Shown: positions 32,312 through 41,140 of the stretch, piece after piece
Numbering within the stretch: position 1 is the first letter of the stretch
Layout: the number at the start of each line of letters is the position of its first letter
Source: Cupriavidus pauculus
GTDB taxonomy: Bacteria; Pseudomonadota; Gammaproteobacteria; Burkholderiales; Burkholderiaceae
DNA length: 64,000 nt
Assembly: GCF_022179805.1 (NCBI RefSeq)
Contig: NZ_BPUO01000012.1
Coordinates: forward strand, 1 to 64,000
Direction of reading: 5' to 3'
Translations under genes and position numbers: made by a program
Notes under the pieces: model-generated
What the model saw: the letters and a program-made list of their open reading frames with translations, nothing else
What the model was told of the DNA's origin: nothing
Database searches by the model: none

Positions 32312-32788
32312 ATGTATCTGGTCGATACCAATGTCATCAGCGAAAGCCGCAAGGGGCGCCGCGCCGACGCCGGCGTGCAGGACTTCTTCGAGGATGCCGA
32401 GATCGAAGGGCGCGCCCTGTTCCTGTCGGTGGTCACGATGGGAGAACTACGTCGCGGCGTGGAGCTGAAGCGCTTTCGCGGCGACAAGCAGCAGTGCCAG
32501 GTGCTGGACGACTGGCTCCTGGCCGTGCAGCGCCGCTACGCGCACAAGATCCTCGGTGTCGACCAGCGCATCATTGAACTCTGGGGGCACCTGCGCGTGC
32601 CGTATCCGGAGAACGCGCTGGACAAGATGATTGCCGCGACGGCCCTGGTACACGGACTGACCGTGGTCACGCGCAACGTGCGCGACTTCGCCCACACCGG
32701 AGTACGCACGGTCGATCCGTTCGACGGGGAGCCGCGCGAATGCGGCCCGCCGGCGGCGTCGATGAAGATGGCGATCAGCTTGCGCTGA
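32312..32788 (+). CDS. VapC/FitB-type PIN-domain ribonuclease toxin
   Basis: A 158-residue PIN protein with all acidic active-site positions: Asp5 in LVDTNVISE, Glu45 in TMGELRRG, Asp in NALDKMIAATAL, and the C-terminal TRNVRDF. Family members cut RNA, often tRNA, when not held by their antitoxin. Start at MYLVDTN; a purine-rich gagaggggg precedes it. The last 14 bases overlap the convergent Bug receptor gene, and the Arg/Met-rich tail after EPRECGPP may be an extension into it. In contrast to the broken toxin at the window start, this one looks intact. Confidence 0.9.
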   Translation: MYLVDTNVISESRKGRRADAGVQDFFEDAEIEGRALFLSVVTMGELRRGVELKRFRGDKQQCQVLDDWLLAVQRRYAHKILGVDQRIIELWGHLRVPYPENALDKMIAATALVHGLTVVTRNVRDFAHTGVRTVDPFDGEPRECGPPAASMKMAISLR

Positions 32789-33773
32789 TGCCCTTGGCCT
32801 TGACGATCGCGCTCCAGCGGTCGTAGTCCTTGTTGAGCCGCGCCTGCATCTGCTTGCCGTCCTGGAACGATGCAATCGCGCCCGCGCTGACCAGCTTCTG
32901 CTGCAGCTCCTTGTCCTTGCCGATGATGTCGCGCGTTTCGGTCGCGATGCGGTCGACAATGGGCTGCGGTGTGTCGAGCGGCGCGATCAGGCCGCCCCAC
33001 GAGTCGAAGTCGAAGCCCGGGAAACCCTGTTCCGACACGGTCTTCACACCCGACAGCAGCACCTTGGCATTGGGCGAGCTGAGCGCAATGGCCTTGAGCT
33101 TGCCGGCGCGGATATGCGGCAGTGCCGCCACCACATCGGCAAACATGATGCCGACCTGGCCACCCAGCAAATCCGCCACCGCCGGCGCGCTGCCACGGTA
33201 GGGCACGTGCAGCATGTCGAAGCCGCCCAGGTCCTTGAGCTGTTCCATGGCCAGGTGGCCAAAGCTGCCGGTGCCCGAACTGGTGTAGCTCTGCGGCGTC
33301 TTGCTGGCCTTGGCAAAGCGGATCAGGTCAGGCAGCGTCTCGACGCCAGGTACCACTGCGGGGTTGATGACGATGGCCATCGGCAACACGTAGACCGTGG
33401 CCACGGACAGGAAGTCCTTCTTCACGTCGTAGGCATTGGTCTTGTACATCAGCGGCGCCAGCAGCGCGGGCATGCCGAACATCGACAGGTTGTAGCCATC
33501 GGCCGGGCTGCGGATGAATGCCGCGGTGCCGATCGAACCCGACGCGCCGGGCTTGTTCTCGATGATGACCTGCTGTCCCAGGCGTTCCGACAGCTTCTGC
33601 GCCACGATGCGCGCGGCGGTATCGGTGGGGCCACCGGCCGGAAATGCCACGACCATCTTGATGAACTTGTCGGGCCAGCCGGTCTTGGCCAGCACCGACG
33701 GCATCACGGCGGCCAGCGACGCGGCGGCGCCTGCTTTCAGTACATGGCGGCGGGTCAGCAACAGCTTGGTCAT
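32775..33773 (-). CDS. Bug/TctC-family periplasmic solute-binding protein
   Basis: A 332-residue protein with a twin-arginine-like signal (TRRHVLKAGAAASLAAVM) cleaved near VLA-KT. Body signatures: VVAFPAGGPTDTAARIV, ENKPGASGSIGTAAF, HVPYRGSAPAVADLLGGQ. It follows a class III CoA-transferase by 34 bases in the same direction, so its ligand is probably the acid that the transferase activates. No TctA/TctB membrane genes are nearby. Its 3' end overlaps the toxin gene by 14 bases. Confidence 0.9.
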   Translation of the reverse strand: MTKLLLTRRHVLKAGAAASLAAVMPSVLAKTGWPDKFIKMVVAFPAGGPTDTAARIVAQKLSERLGQQVIIENKPGASGSIGTAAFIRSPADGYNLSMFGMPALLAPLMYKTNAYDVKKDFLSVATVYVLPMAIVINPAVVPGVETLPDLIRFAKASKTPQSYTSSGTGSFGHLAMEQLKDLGGFDMLHVPYRGSAPAVADLLGGQVGIMFADVVAALPHIRAGKLKAIALSSPNAKVLLSGVKTVSEQGFPGFDFDSWGGLIAPLDTPQPIVDRIATETRDIIGKDKELQQKLVSAGAIASFQDGKQMQARLNKDYDRWSAIVKAKGISAS

Positions 33774-33807
33774 TGTCTTGTCTCCTGTAGATCGATGGTT
33801 CGGGGTG

Positions 33808-35022
33808 TCAGATCACGCCTCGGGAATGCAGGTCGGCGATGGCGTTGTCGTCGAGCTTCAGCATTTCCTTGAACACTTCGTGCGTGTGCTGGCCCATGTG
33901 AGGCGGCGGCATGCGCACGGGCAGGCGTTGGCCGTCGAGCGCATAGGGTGGCGCGAGCACGGCCTGGGCGCCGGCTTCGCTGTCTTCAAATCGATGCAGC
34001 AGCCCGGCCTGCGCCGTGCGCTCGGATTGCAGGGCATCCAGCATGCCCAGCACTTCCCCGCACGGAATCTGCGCGGCGGTCAGGCGCTGCAGCAGGTCGG
34101 CCCGGGTAAAGCGCGCCAGCCGCTCGCGCACTGCCGCGAGCAGGATGTCGCGATGTGCCGAGCGCGCAGTGTTGGTCGCGAAACGTTCGTCGTCGGCCCA
34201 CTCGGGACAACCAATCACCTCGCGGCAGAACCGCTGGAACTGGCCGTTGTTGCCGACGGTGATCACCAGCGGGCCATCGGCGGCTTCGAAGACGCCATAG
34301 GGCACGATGGACGGATGCGCATTGCCGAACTTTGGCGGATCGCCGGCCTTGAGCAGCGCCTCCATGCCGTAGTAGGACGTGATCATCAGCCCGCAGTCGT
34401 ACAGCGCCATCTGCACGTGCCGGCCACGGCCGGTGCTGTGGCGCGCGTACAGCGCGGCAAGAATGCCCTGCGCGGCGTACATGCCCGTGAACATGTCCAC
34501 GGCGGCCACGCCAAACTTCAGCGGGCCCTGCCCTGCTTCGCCGTTGGTAGCCATCACGCCCGACTCGCCCTGCACCACGAGGTCGTAACCGGGGCGCTCG
34601 GCTTCAGGCGTGAAGCGCGCGTAGCCGGAAATCGAGCAGTACACGAGGCGCGGATTGAGCTGGCTCAGTTGTTCGTAGCCCAGGCCGAGTTTTTCGGCGC
34701 CGCCCACCTTGAAGTTCTGCACCACCACGTCGCATTGCGCGGCCAGTTGCCGGGCCAGCGCCAGACCCGCCTCGCTCTGCAGGTCCAGCGTGACCGACCG
34801 CTTGTTGCGATTGGCGCTATTGAAATAGGAGGTGTTGCGGGTGCCGATGCGCACGCCCCAGTCGCGGGTGTCGTCGCCGCGAGCCGGGTGTTCCACCTTG
34901 ATCACGTCGGCGCCCAGGTCGGCCAGCGCCATGGCGCACATCGGTCCTGCCAGCACGCGCGACAAGTCCAGCACCCGCACGCCGGCCAACGGCAGCGGCG
35001 GTGCCAAGTTTTCTTGATTCAT
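33808..35022 (-). CDS. Class III (CaiB/BaiF) acyl-CoA transferase
   Basis: A 404-residue family III CoA-transferase, which moves CoA between acyl-CoA and a free acid. N-terminus LAGVRVLDLSRVLAGPMCAM and ADVIKVEHPARGDDTRDWG are the nucleotide-binding start; the GYDLVV motif carries Asp147, which lines up with the family nucleophile. The C-terminal GQHTHEVFKEML is also typical. It forms an operon with the Bug receptor downstream and is divergent from a LysR gene. Donor and acceptor are unknown. Confidence 0.9.
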   Translation of the reverse strand: MNQENLAPPLPLAGVRVLDLSRVLAGPMCAMALADLGADVIKVEHPARGDDTRDWGVRIGTRNTSYFNSANRNKRSVTLDLQSEAGLALARQLAAQCDVVVQNFKVGGAEKLGLGYEQLSQLNPRLVYCSISGYARFTPEAERPGYDLVVQGESGVMATNGEAGQGPLKFGVAAVDMFTGMYAAQGILAALYARHSTGRGRHVQMALYDCGLMITSYYGMEALLKAGDPPKFGNAHPSIVPYGVFEAADGPLVITVGNNGQFQRFCREVIGCPEWADDERFATNTARSAHRDILLAAVRERLARFTRADLLQRLTAAQIPCGEVLGMLDALQSERTAQAGLLHRFEDSEAGAQAVLAPPYALDGQRLPVRMPPPHMGQHTHEVFKEMLKLDDNAIADLHSRGVI

Positions 35023-35166
35023 TGAGATGCGTCTCCCAGGCCCGGATGGATCCTGAAGGGAGATCCGGTTGTCGTTGTCAGTGCAGATTGTCCATATGTT
35101 CCAAATGCTTGACAATTGCAACCGGTTTTCAACATATATGACACCTCAAAGTTGACAAAGCTGCCG

Positions 35167-36078
35167 ATGGACCTGAACGCACTGGCACTCCTGGTGGACA
35201 TCATCGAAGCGGGCAACCTGAGCCGGGCGGCCAGCCAGCTCGGCATGAGCCGCGCCAACGTGAGCAAGCGGCTCAACCACTTCGAGCGCCAGCTAGGCGC
35301 CGAACTGCTCAGGCGCAGCACCCGGCAATTGGAGCCGACCGAACTGGGCTGGCAGCTCTACGCGCATGGGCGGACGATCCGCCATGAGCTGATGGCGGCG
35401 CAGGAATCGGTGCAGAGCCTGGGCAAGCGGCTGGGCGGCACGGTGCGCCTGAGCGTGCCGGGCGGGTTCGGCCAGCACACGATGTCCGCGTGGTTCATCG
35501 AGTTCATGGCGCTGTATCCGGCCATCACGCTCAATGTCATCTTCGACAACGACATAGAGGATCTGATCAAGGGGGCGGTGGACTTTTCCGTGCGCGTGAT
35601 GACCGAGGCACCCACCAACGCCGTGGCTCATAGCCTGGGCGACGTGGAATACGTGGCATGCGCCACGCCCGAACTGGTGCGCGAGTTCGGCATGCCGCGC
35701 ACGCTCGACCAGTTCCGCGACCTGCCGCTGATCACATCGGAGCTGACCGGCCAGAAGCTTCACGCCGTGGGCAGCGACGGTGCGGCACGCGGTACGCCTC
35801 ATATCCGGCCCCGCCTGATGTCGGCGAACTTCTTCTTCCTGCGCGACGCCATCCTCAAGGGCCTGGGCGTGGGTCTGGTGCCGCGCTACATGGTCGATCG
35901 CGACCTCGCGGCCGGCACGCTGCTGCAATTGCCGCTGCCACCGCAGGACTTGGCCTTCCTGCGCACCACGATGTACTTGCTGTACATGCCGTCCCGCTAC
36001 CAGACACGCGCGGTCACGACGCTGATTGGCTTTCTGCGGGACAAGGCAACGGAGGCCCAAGGCCGGTCGGAACGATAG
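35167..36078 (+). CDS. LysR-family transcriptional regulator
   Basis: A 303-residue LysR protein starting MDLNALALLVDIIEAGNLSR, with the recognition helix region MSRANVSKRLNHFERQLG. The effector domain is of the CrgA-like branch (LRRSTRQLEPTELGWQLY). It is divergent from the CoA-transferase/Bug operon, which it presumably controls. A TTGACA at 35109-35114 may be its -35, but the -10 is poor. Pairs of TTGACA-like and ggatcc-containing elements fill the 144-bp gap. Confidence 0.92.
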   Translation: MDLNALALLVDIIEAGNLSRAASQLGMSRANVSKRLNHFERQLGAELLRRSTRQLEPTELGWQLYAHGRTIRHELMAAQESVQSLGKRLGGTVRLSVPGGFGQHTMSAWFIEFMALYPAITLNVIFDNDIEDLIKGAVDFSVRVMTEAPTNAVAHSLGDVEYVACATPELVREFGMPRTLDQFRDLPLITSELTGQKLHAVGSDGAARGTPHIRPRLMSANFFFLRDAILKGLGVGLVPRYMVDRDLAAGTLLQLPLPPQDLAFLRTTMYLLYMPSRYQTRAVTTLIGFLRDKATEAQGRSER

Positions 36079-36219
36079 CCACGGACATCCCGAGTCACTT
36101 TCCGGCCGGGTATCGCGCCTTCGCACCGTGCCGCAGAGCCGCTGACCGTACAGACAATGGCGAACGCGCGGCTAAACTTATGGCTTTACCGCCCCGGCCT
36201 TCGCCCCGAACCACGATCC

Positions 36220-36612
36220 ATGCAATCCCCGACTTCCGCCGTATCTGCTTGCCCGCCCCTGGTCGACTTCCGTGCCGAGCCAACGCCGGCCCACGACAAT
36301 CCCCGGCCGGACCGCCTGGTCAGCGGCAATCCCGACCGCACCACGTGGACACACTACAGCGCGGCGCAAGGCGACTTCGACTGCGGCATCTGGGCCTGCG
36401 AGCCCGGCGCGTGGCGCATTGCGTTTCCGGCGGGCAAGGAGGAGTTTTTCTCGGTCATCAGCGGACGGCTCCGCATCACAAGCCATTCGGGTGATGCACG
36501 TGAATTCGGCCCGGGCGACGCCTGCGTGATCCCTGCAGGGTTCGAAGGCGTATTCGAGGTCATTGAAGCCGTACGCAAGCACTTCGTCGTGATCGATCGC
36601 AGCGCGGGCTGA
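36220..36612 (+). CDS. Cupin-domain protein
   Basis: A 130-residue single-domain cupin. The beta-barrel core runs from GIWACEPGAWRIAFPAGKEE to FGPGDACVIPAGFEGVFEV; one His/Glu metal motif is degenerate (KEEFFSVISG). Similar small cupins of the ureidoglycine/EutQ-like group bind metals or small ligands, but no activity can be assigned. The start at MQSPTSA is chosen; an ATG 21 codons upstream is possible. It stands between a LysR gene and a lysozyme inhibitor, without clear links to either. Confidence 0.75.
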   Translation: MQSPTSAVSACPPLVDFRAEPTPAHDNPRPDRLVSGNPDRTTWTHYSAAQGDFDCGIWACEPGAWRIAFPAGKEEFFSVISGRLRITSHSGDAREFGPGDACVIPAGFEGVFEVIEAVRKHFVVIDRSAG

Positions 36613-36634
36613 GCGGCCCGCAGGAGACCCTGCC

Positions 36635-37303
36635 ATGTCCAGATGCCTCGTCCTTCTGACCGCTACCGCCTCGGCACTCTGCATGGTCGCGCCAGTGCAA
36701 TCAGCGCGAGCGGCCTCATCGGCCCAGGCTGCCGCCTCGCCGAGCTTCGACTGCAAGAAGGCCGACGGCCAGATCGAGCAACTGGTCTGCAAGGACACCA
36801 CGCTGGCGCGGCTGGACCGCGAGACCACGCGGCTGTACGGGCTGGCGCTCGACGCGCGCTCGCTGCCCACGCCGCAAAAGAAGACGCTGCTGGCCGAGCA
36901 GCGTGGCTGGATCAAGGGGCGCAACGACTGCTGGAAGGCCGACGACGCGCGCACCTGCACCGCCAACACCTACCTGCAGCGCATCTACGACCTGCGCCAC
37001 GCCTACGCGGGCGCCCGCACGCAGGACGATCGCGGCATCAGCCGGGGTCCGTTCAGTATCCGCTGCCCCGGCGTGGACGCGGTCATCGCCGGCACCTTCG
37101 TGCAGACCGATCCCGGCTACGCCTACCTGCGCTGGCTGGACCAGCGCGTGGTGCTGCTGCAAACACCGGCTGCCTCGGGCGCGCGTTACGCCGCCACGCT
37201 CAAGGACGGCGACGCATTGTTCTGGGACAAGGGCCCAGACGCGCAACTGGTGCTGCCCGGCAAGCCCGAGATGAGCTGCCGCGTGGAGATGACGGCCAAC
37301 TAG
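36635..37303 (+). CDS. Fused LprI-MliC lysozyme inhibitor
   Basis: A 222-residue secreted protein with a signal peptide (cleavage near ARA-AS). Residues about 38-125 are an LprI/DUF1311 domain with paired Cys (FDCKKADGQIEQLVCKD, then GWIKGRNDCWKADDARTCTA). Residues about 140-220 are an MliC-type domain (FSIRCPGVDAVIAGTFVQ to EMSCRVEM), whose two Cys probably form a disulfide. Both domains are known lysozyme-inhibitor folds, so the product probably protects peptidoglycan from host or competitor lysozyme in the periplasm. It starts 23 bases after the cupin stop. Confidence 0.85.
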   Translation: MSRCLVLLTATASALCMVAPVQSARAASSAQAAASPSFDCKKADGQIEQLVCKDTTLARLDRETTRLYGLALDARSLPTPQKKTLLAEQRGWIKGRNDCWKADDARTCTANTYLQRIYDLRHAYAGARTQDDRGISRGPFSIRCPGVDAVIAGTFVQTDPGYAYLRWLDQRVVLLQTPAASGARYAATLKDGDALFWDKGPDAQLVLPGKPEMSCRVEMTAN

Positions 37304-37345
37304 GCCGGCCGACACCGCTTCGCCACCTCAGCCAGGCCACCTCTG

Positions 37346-38320
37346 CTACGCGGCTTCGCCGCTCCACGCGCGGATGATATCGACCGCGGTTCCCTCGGCA
37401 TCGCACGCGGCCTGGCCGATCTGGCGCGCCCAATAACGCTCCGATCCGTCTGCCATGCGCCAGGCATGCAGCCGGCGCGTATAGAGCTGAAGATCGTATT
37501 CGGCCGTCACTCCAATGGCGCCATGCACCGCGTGGGCCATCGACGTGACCGGCGTAACCGCGTCGCTGGCGTTGAACTTGGCGATGGCCGCATGCATGCG
37601 CTGCGGTTGCCACCCGGCCCCGGCAAACGCGATCTGCGCGGCCATGCGAGCGGCTGCCACGTGCTCGGCCATGACGCTGATCTGATGCTGGATCGCCTGA
37701 AACTTGCCAATGTGCCGGCCAAACTGCTCGCGGTCATTCGCATATTGCAGCGTCAGATCGAAGACGCGTGACAAGGCGCCAGCCATCTGCGCGGCACGCA
37801 GCGCCGCCCCGATCGTGAGCACCGTACCGGCCGGCAGGGCAAAGCCCGCCGCAGGCATGCAGGCAATGCTGACCGTCAGGTCGCCATGCACGCCGGTGGG
37901 CGCCACGTTCGCGGCATCGCAATGCACAAGCCAGACGCTGTCGGCCTGCTGTGCCAGGAACCACGTAGCCGTGGCGCCATCGGCCACGTGCGTGCGGGCC
38001 TGTCCGTCGAAACTGGCCAGCGCGATGGGGCCGGCGGGAATATCAATGCCGGCGCGATGCAGTAGCGCCCGGGCGAACATCGTCTGGGCCAGTGGCAGCG
38101 GCATCGCGTACCGGCCCGCGAGACATAGCATCGGCAGCACGTCGGGCAGCGTCAGGCCGGCATCGGGCAACAGGCTGTCGGCAAAGCCGCTGGCGTCGAG
38201 CAGTGTCCATAGCGGCGACGGGTCAGCGCCCGCCTCGATATCGCGCACGGCCGACGGCGTGCAGTGATCGCGCAGCACCGATTCCAACGCATCGGCGTAG
38301 ATGTTTTCCATGCCATTCAT
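37346..38320 (-). CDS. Acyl-CoA dehydrogenase family protein (short subunit)
   Basis: A 324-residue acyl-CoA dehydrogenase homologue, shorter than the usual 380. The C-terminal half is recognisable (QYANDREQFGRHIGKFQAIQ and HAVHGAIGVTAEYDLQLYTR); the N-terminal half is diverged. A GGAGG lies 9 bases before the MNGMENIY start; another ATG 12 bases earlier touches the preceding stop. It directly follows a full-length paralogue, and such pairs often form heteromers. Last gene of a five-gene acyl-CoA operon. Confidence 0.85.
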   Translation of the reverse strand: MNGMENIYADALESVLRDHCTPSAVRDIEAGADPSPLWTLLDASGFADSLLPDAGLTLPDVLPMLCLAGRYAMPLPLAQTMFARALLHRAGIDIPAGPIALASFDGQARTHVADGATATWFLAQQADSVWLVHCDAANVAPTGVHGDLTVSIACMPAAGFALPAGTVLTIGAALRAAQMAGALSRVFDLTLQYANDREQFGRHIGKFQAIQHQISVMAEHVAAARMAAQIAFAGAGWQPQRMHAAIAKFNASDAVTPVTSMAHAVHGAIGVTAEYDLQLYTRRLHAWRMADGSERYWARQIGQAACDAEGTAVDIIRAWSGEAA

Positions 38321-38333
38321 GGCGGCCTCCATT

Positions 38334-39494
38334 TCAGCGCAATCCCAGTCCGCGCGCGATCATGCCGCGCAGGATCTCTCGCGTACCGCCCCGCAGCGAA
38401 TAGGTGGGCGAGATCTGGCTCACATAGGCGGCCGTGCGATAGAGGTCGGCATCGGCGGCCAGCGCCGGATCGTCACCCAGGGCCGCCTCGGCCAGTGCGC
38501 CAATCGATTGTTCGAGCTCGGTGCCCAGGTCCTTGACCACGGCGGCTTCCACCAGCGGGCTCTCGCCGGCGGCCACCCGGCCGGTCACTGCCAGCGACAT
38601 GGCGCGCAGCGTGGCCAGCCGCCCCATGATGCGGCCTATCGTGACTGGGTCGCGCTGCCCGGCAGGCAGCCGGCGCAACGCCGCCAGCCATGCGTCCAGC
38701 AGCACCACGCTCGAATACAGCCGCTCCGGACCGCTACGCTCGAAGGCCAGTTCCGCGTTGACCTGCTCCCAGCCCGCGCCTTCCTGCCCGACCAGAGCAT
38801 CGGCGGGCAAGTCCACATCGTCAAAGCTGACTTCGGAGAAATGCGCATCGCCTGCCAGGTCGCGGATCGGCCGCACGGTCACGCCCGGCAGCGACAAGTC
38901 GACGATGACTTGCGACAATCCCTTCTGCCGGTCTCCCGCCTCGCCGGATGTGCGAACCAGTGCCAGCATGAAGTGGCAGCGGTCGGCATTGGTCGTCCAG
39001 ATCTTGCGGCCATTGAGCCGCCATCCGCCGCCCGGCCGCGGCACCGCGCGGGTGGCCACGCTGGCCAGGTCCGAACCCGAGTTGGGTTCGCTCATGCCGA
39101 TGCAGAAGAATGCCTCGCCGCGACAGATGCGCGGCAGGTAGAACGCGCGCTGGGCATCGCTGCCGTAGCGCAGGATCAGCGGACCGCTCTGCCGGTCTGC
39201 GATCCAGTGCGCCGACACCGGCGCGCCGCACGCCAGCAGCTCTTCCACCAGTACGAAGCGTGAGAACGCGTCGAGCCCAGCCCCGCCGTACTGCGCGGGC
39301 AGCGTGATGCCGACCCATCCGCGCCGTGCCAGCGCCTGGCTGAAGCTCGCATCAAAACCCATCCACGAGCGCGCCCGCACATCGGGCGGCAGCGCGGGCA
39401 AATGCTCGCGCAGAAGGTCCTTCACCTGCCGCCGGAATGCCGCGGCTTCGGCCGGCAACGCGGTCAGTGCGAACGTGCCAAACAGCGAATGCAA
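38334..39494 (-). CDS. Acyl-CoA dehydrogenase family protein (long subunit, TTG start)
   Basis: A 386-residue FAD-dependent acyl-CoA dehydrogenase. Landmarks: GWVGITLPAQYGGAGLDAFS, the substrate/FAD loop CIGMSEPNSGSDLASV, WTTNADRCHFMLALVRT, and LRGGTREILRGMIARGLGL at the end. A TTG start at 39494 with AAGGAG six bases upstream is strongly supported; upstream codons are Arg/Gly-rich noise. It probably introduces a double bond into the acyl-CoA made by the CoA-transferase of the same operon. Confidence 0.9.
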   Translation of the reverse strand: MHSLFGTFALTALPAEAAAFRRQVKDLLREHLPALPPDVRARSWMGFDASFSQALARRGWVGITLPAQYGGAGLDAFSRFVLVEELLACGAPVSAHWIADRQSGPLILRYGSDAQRAFYLPRICRGEAFFCIGMSEPNSGSDLASVATRAVPRPGGGWRLNGRKIWTTNADRCHFMLALVRTSGEAGDRQKGLSQVIVDLSLPGVTVRPIRDLAGDAHFSEVSFDDVDLPADALVGQEGAGWEQVNAELAFERSGPERLYSSVVLLDAWLAALRRLPAGQRDPVTIGRIMGRLATLRAMSLAVTGRVAAGESPLVEAAVVKDLGTELEQSIGALAEAALGDDPALAADADLYRTAAYVSQISPTYSLRGGTREILRGMIARGLGLR

Positions 39495-39565
39495 TGTCGA
39501 CTCCTTGATGTGACAGAACCTGCCGGTACGTGCCCCAGTACGTACCGGCACATGCCGGCGGCCGG

Positions 39566-40585
39566 TCAGTCCAGCGTCACGCCGGTGTCCTTGACCACCT
39601 TCTGCCAGCGGTCGATTTCCTGGACCAGATACTTGCCGTAGGCGTCGGGGCTCGACCCGCGCGCCTCGGCTCCTTGCGCAGCCAGGCTGGCGCGGACATC
39701 GGCCGAGGCCAGCGCCTTGAGCGCCGCCGCGTTGAGCCGGCGCACGATTTCGGGCGACGTCTTGGCGGGCACCATCATCCCCTGCCACGCGCCCACCTCA
39801 AACCCCTGCATGCCCGATTCCGCCAGCGTCGGCACGTCGGGCAACTGGGCACTGCGCGCGGCACTGGTCACGGCCAGGGCCTTCATGCGCTTGTCGCGGA
39901 TAAACGGCAGCGACGAGTTGATGGTGTCGGTCATGAACTGCACTTGCCCGCTGGCCAGGTCGGTCAGCGCCGGGGCACTGCCTTTGTACGGTGCGTGCAC
40001 GGCATCGAGCCCATTGGCCTGCAGGAACAGGAACGCCGCCAGGTGCGTGACGTTGCCATTGCCGGCGGAACCATAGGTCATCTTGCCGGGGTTGGATTTG
40101 AGCCACGTGACGAACTCCGGCACCGTGTTCACCGGCACCTGCGCGTTGACTTCCAGCACCAACGGCACGTTGGCCGTCATCGCCACCGGCACCAGGTCGC
40201 GCTTCACGTCATACGGCAGCTTCTTGTACAGCGCCTGGCTCAGTGCAATCGACGACGTGTTGTAGAGCACCGTGTAGCCATCGGCCGGCGCCTTGGCGAC
40301 GATCTCGTTTCCGATGTTGCCGTTGGCGCCGGGACGGTTGTCCACCAGTACCTGCTGGCCGAGTTCGTCCGACATCTTCCGCGCAATCACGCGCGACACG
40401 AGGTCGGTGGGGCCGCCCGGCGGGAACGGCACCACCAGCCGGATCGGCCGGTCGGGGTAGGTGGCGGCCAGCGCCGGGTGCAGCGGCACGGCTGCCGCCA
40501 GCGCACAACCCGCAAGCGCCAGCAACCAACCGCGGCGCGACGGAACGTTCAAGCAATGCCTGGCATTTTTGCTCTGGAATGGCAT
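39566..40585 (-). CDS. Bug/TctC-family periplasmic solute-binding protein
   Basis: A 339-residue binding protein with a signal peptide (GWLLALAGCALAAAVPLHPALA) and the layout VVPFPPGGPTDLVSRVIA, DNRPGANGNIGNEIV and HAPYKGSAPALTDLASGQ. It is the middle gene of the CoA-transferase/MaoC/Bug/two-dehydrogenase operon, 55 bases after the MaoC-like gene, so its ligand is likely the pathway substrate. Confidence 0.92.
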   Translation of the reverse strand: MPFQSKNARHCLNVPSRRGWLLALAGCALAAAVPLHPALAATYPDRPIRLVVPFPPGGPTDLVSRVIARKMSDELGQQVLVDNRPGANGNIGNEIVAKAPADGYTVLYNTSSIALSQALYKKLPYDVKRDLVPVAMTANVPLVLEVNAQVPVNTVPEFVTWLKSNPGKMTYGSAGNGNVTHLAAFLFLQANGLDAVHAPYKGSAPALTDLASGQVQFMTDTINSSLPFIRDKRMKALAVTSAARSAQLPDVPTLAESGMQGFEVGAWQGMMVPAKTSPEIVRRLNAAALKALASADVRASLAAQGAEARGSSPDAYGKYLVQEIDRWQKVVKDTGVTLD

Positions 40586-40640
40586 GGTTGTCTCCTCCGG
40601 TAAAAACCGTGTGTACGACGCCGGGTGTCTTCAGGCCCCT

Positions 40641-41102
40641 TCAGTCCTGACGCCCGGCCAGCAGCCGGCGCGCCGTGTACGTCATGACCAGTTCCTGCCG
40701 CTGGTTGAACACCTCGATCGAGGAATCCACCACGGCGCGGCCGCTCTTCGATGTCGGGCGGACGCCGGTCACCGTGATGCGCGCGTGGATCGTGTCGCCC
40801 ACCAGCACGGGACCAAGAATCTTCTGCGTCAGTTCCAGCATGGCCAGGCCGGTGCCCTGGATCATCGTCTGCAGGATGAAGCCCTCGATCAGCGAATACG
40901 TCAGCGCCGCCGGCACGGGGCGCCCCTTGATGGCACCCGCCTCATAGCCTTCCTCGATGAAGATGGCCTCCAGCATGCCCGTCACCGAGATGAAGTTGAC
41001 GAGGTCGGTCTCGGTGACCGTGCGCCGGAAGGTCTCGAAGACCTGGCCTTCGCGAATGTCCTGCCAATAGAAGCCCTGCCCCAGGCGTTGCGGCTGCGTC
41101 AT
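40641..41102 (-). CDS. MaoC-like hot-dog protein lacking the hydratase motif
   Basis: A 153-residue hot-dog-fold protein similar to MaoC dehydratases (GQVFETFRRTVTETDLVNFI; GPVLVGDTIHARITVTGVRP). In the place of the catalytic GDxNPxH of R-specific enoyl-CoA hydratases it has GMLEAIF, so Asp, Asn and His are replaced by Met, Glu and Phe. It may therefore be a non-catalytic subunit, a thioesterase or another hot-dog enzyme. GAGGGG precedes the ATG. It follows the CoA-transferase by 38 bases. Confidence 0.8.
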   Translation of the reverse strand: MTQPQRLGQGFYWQDIREGQVFETFRRTVTETDLVNFISVTGMLEAIFIEEGYEAGAIKGRPVPAALTYSLIEGFILQTMIQGTGLAMLELTQKILGPVLVGDTIHARITVTGVRPTSKSGRAVVDSSIEVFNQRQELVMTYTARRLLAGRQD

Positions 41103-41140
41103 GTGTGTCCCCTCTTGTCTCTGGTTTTGCAAAATCGATA

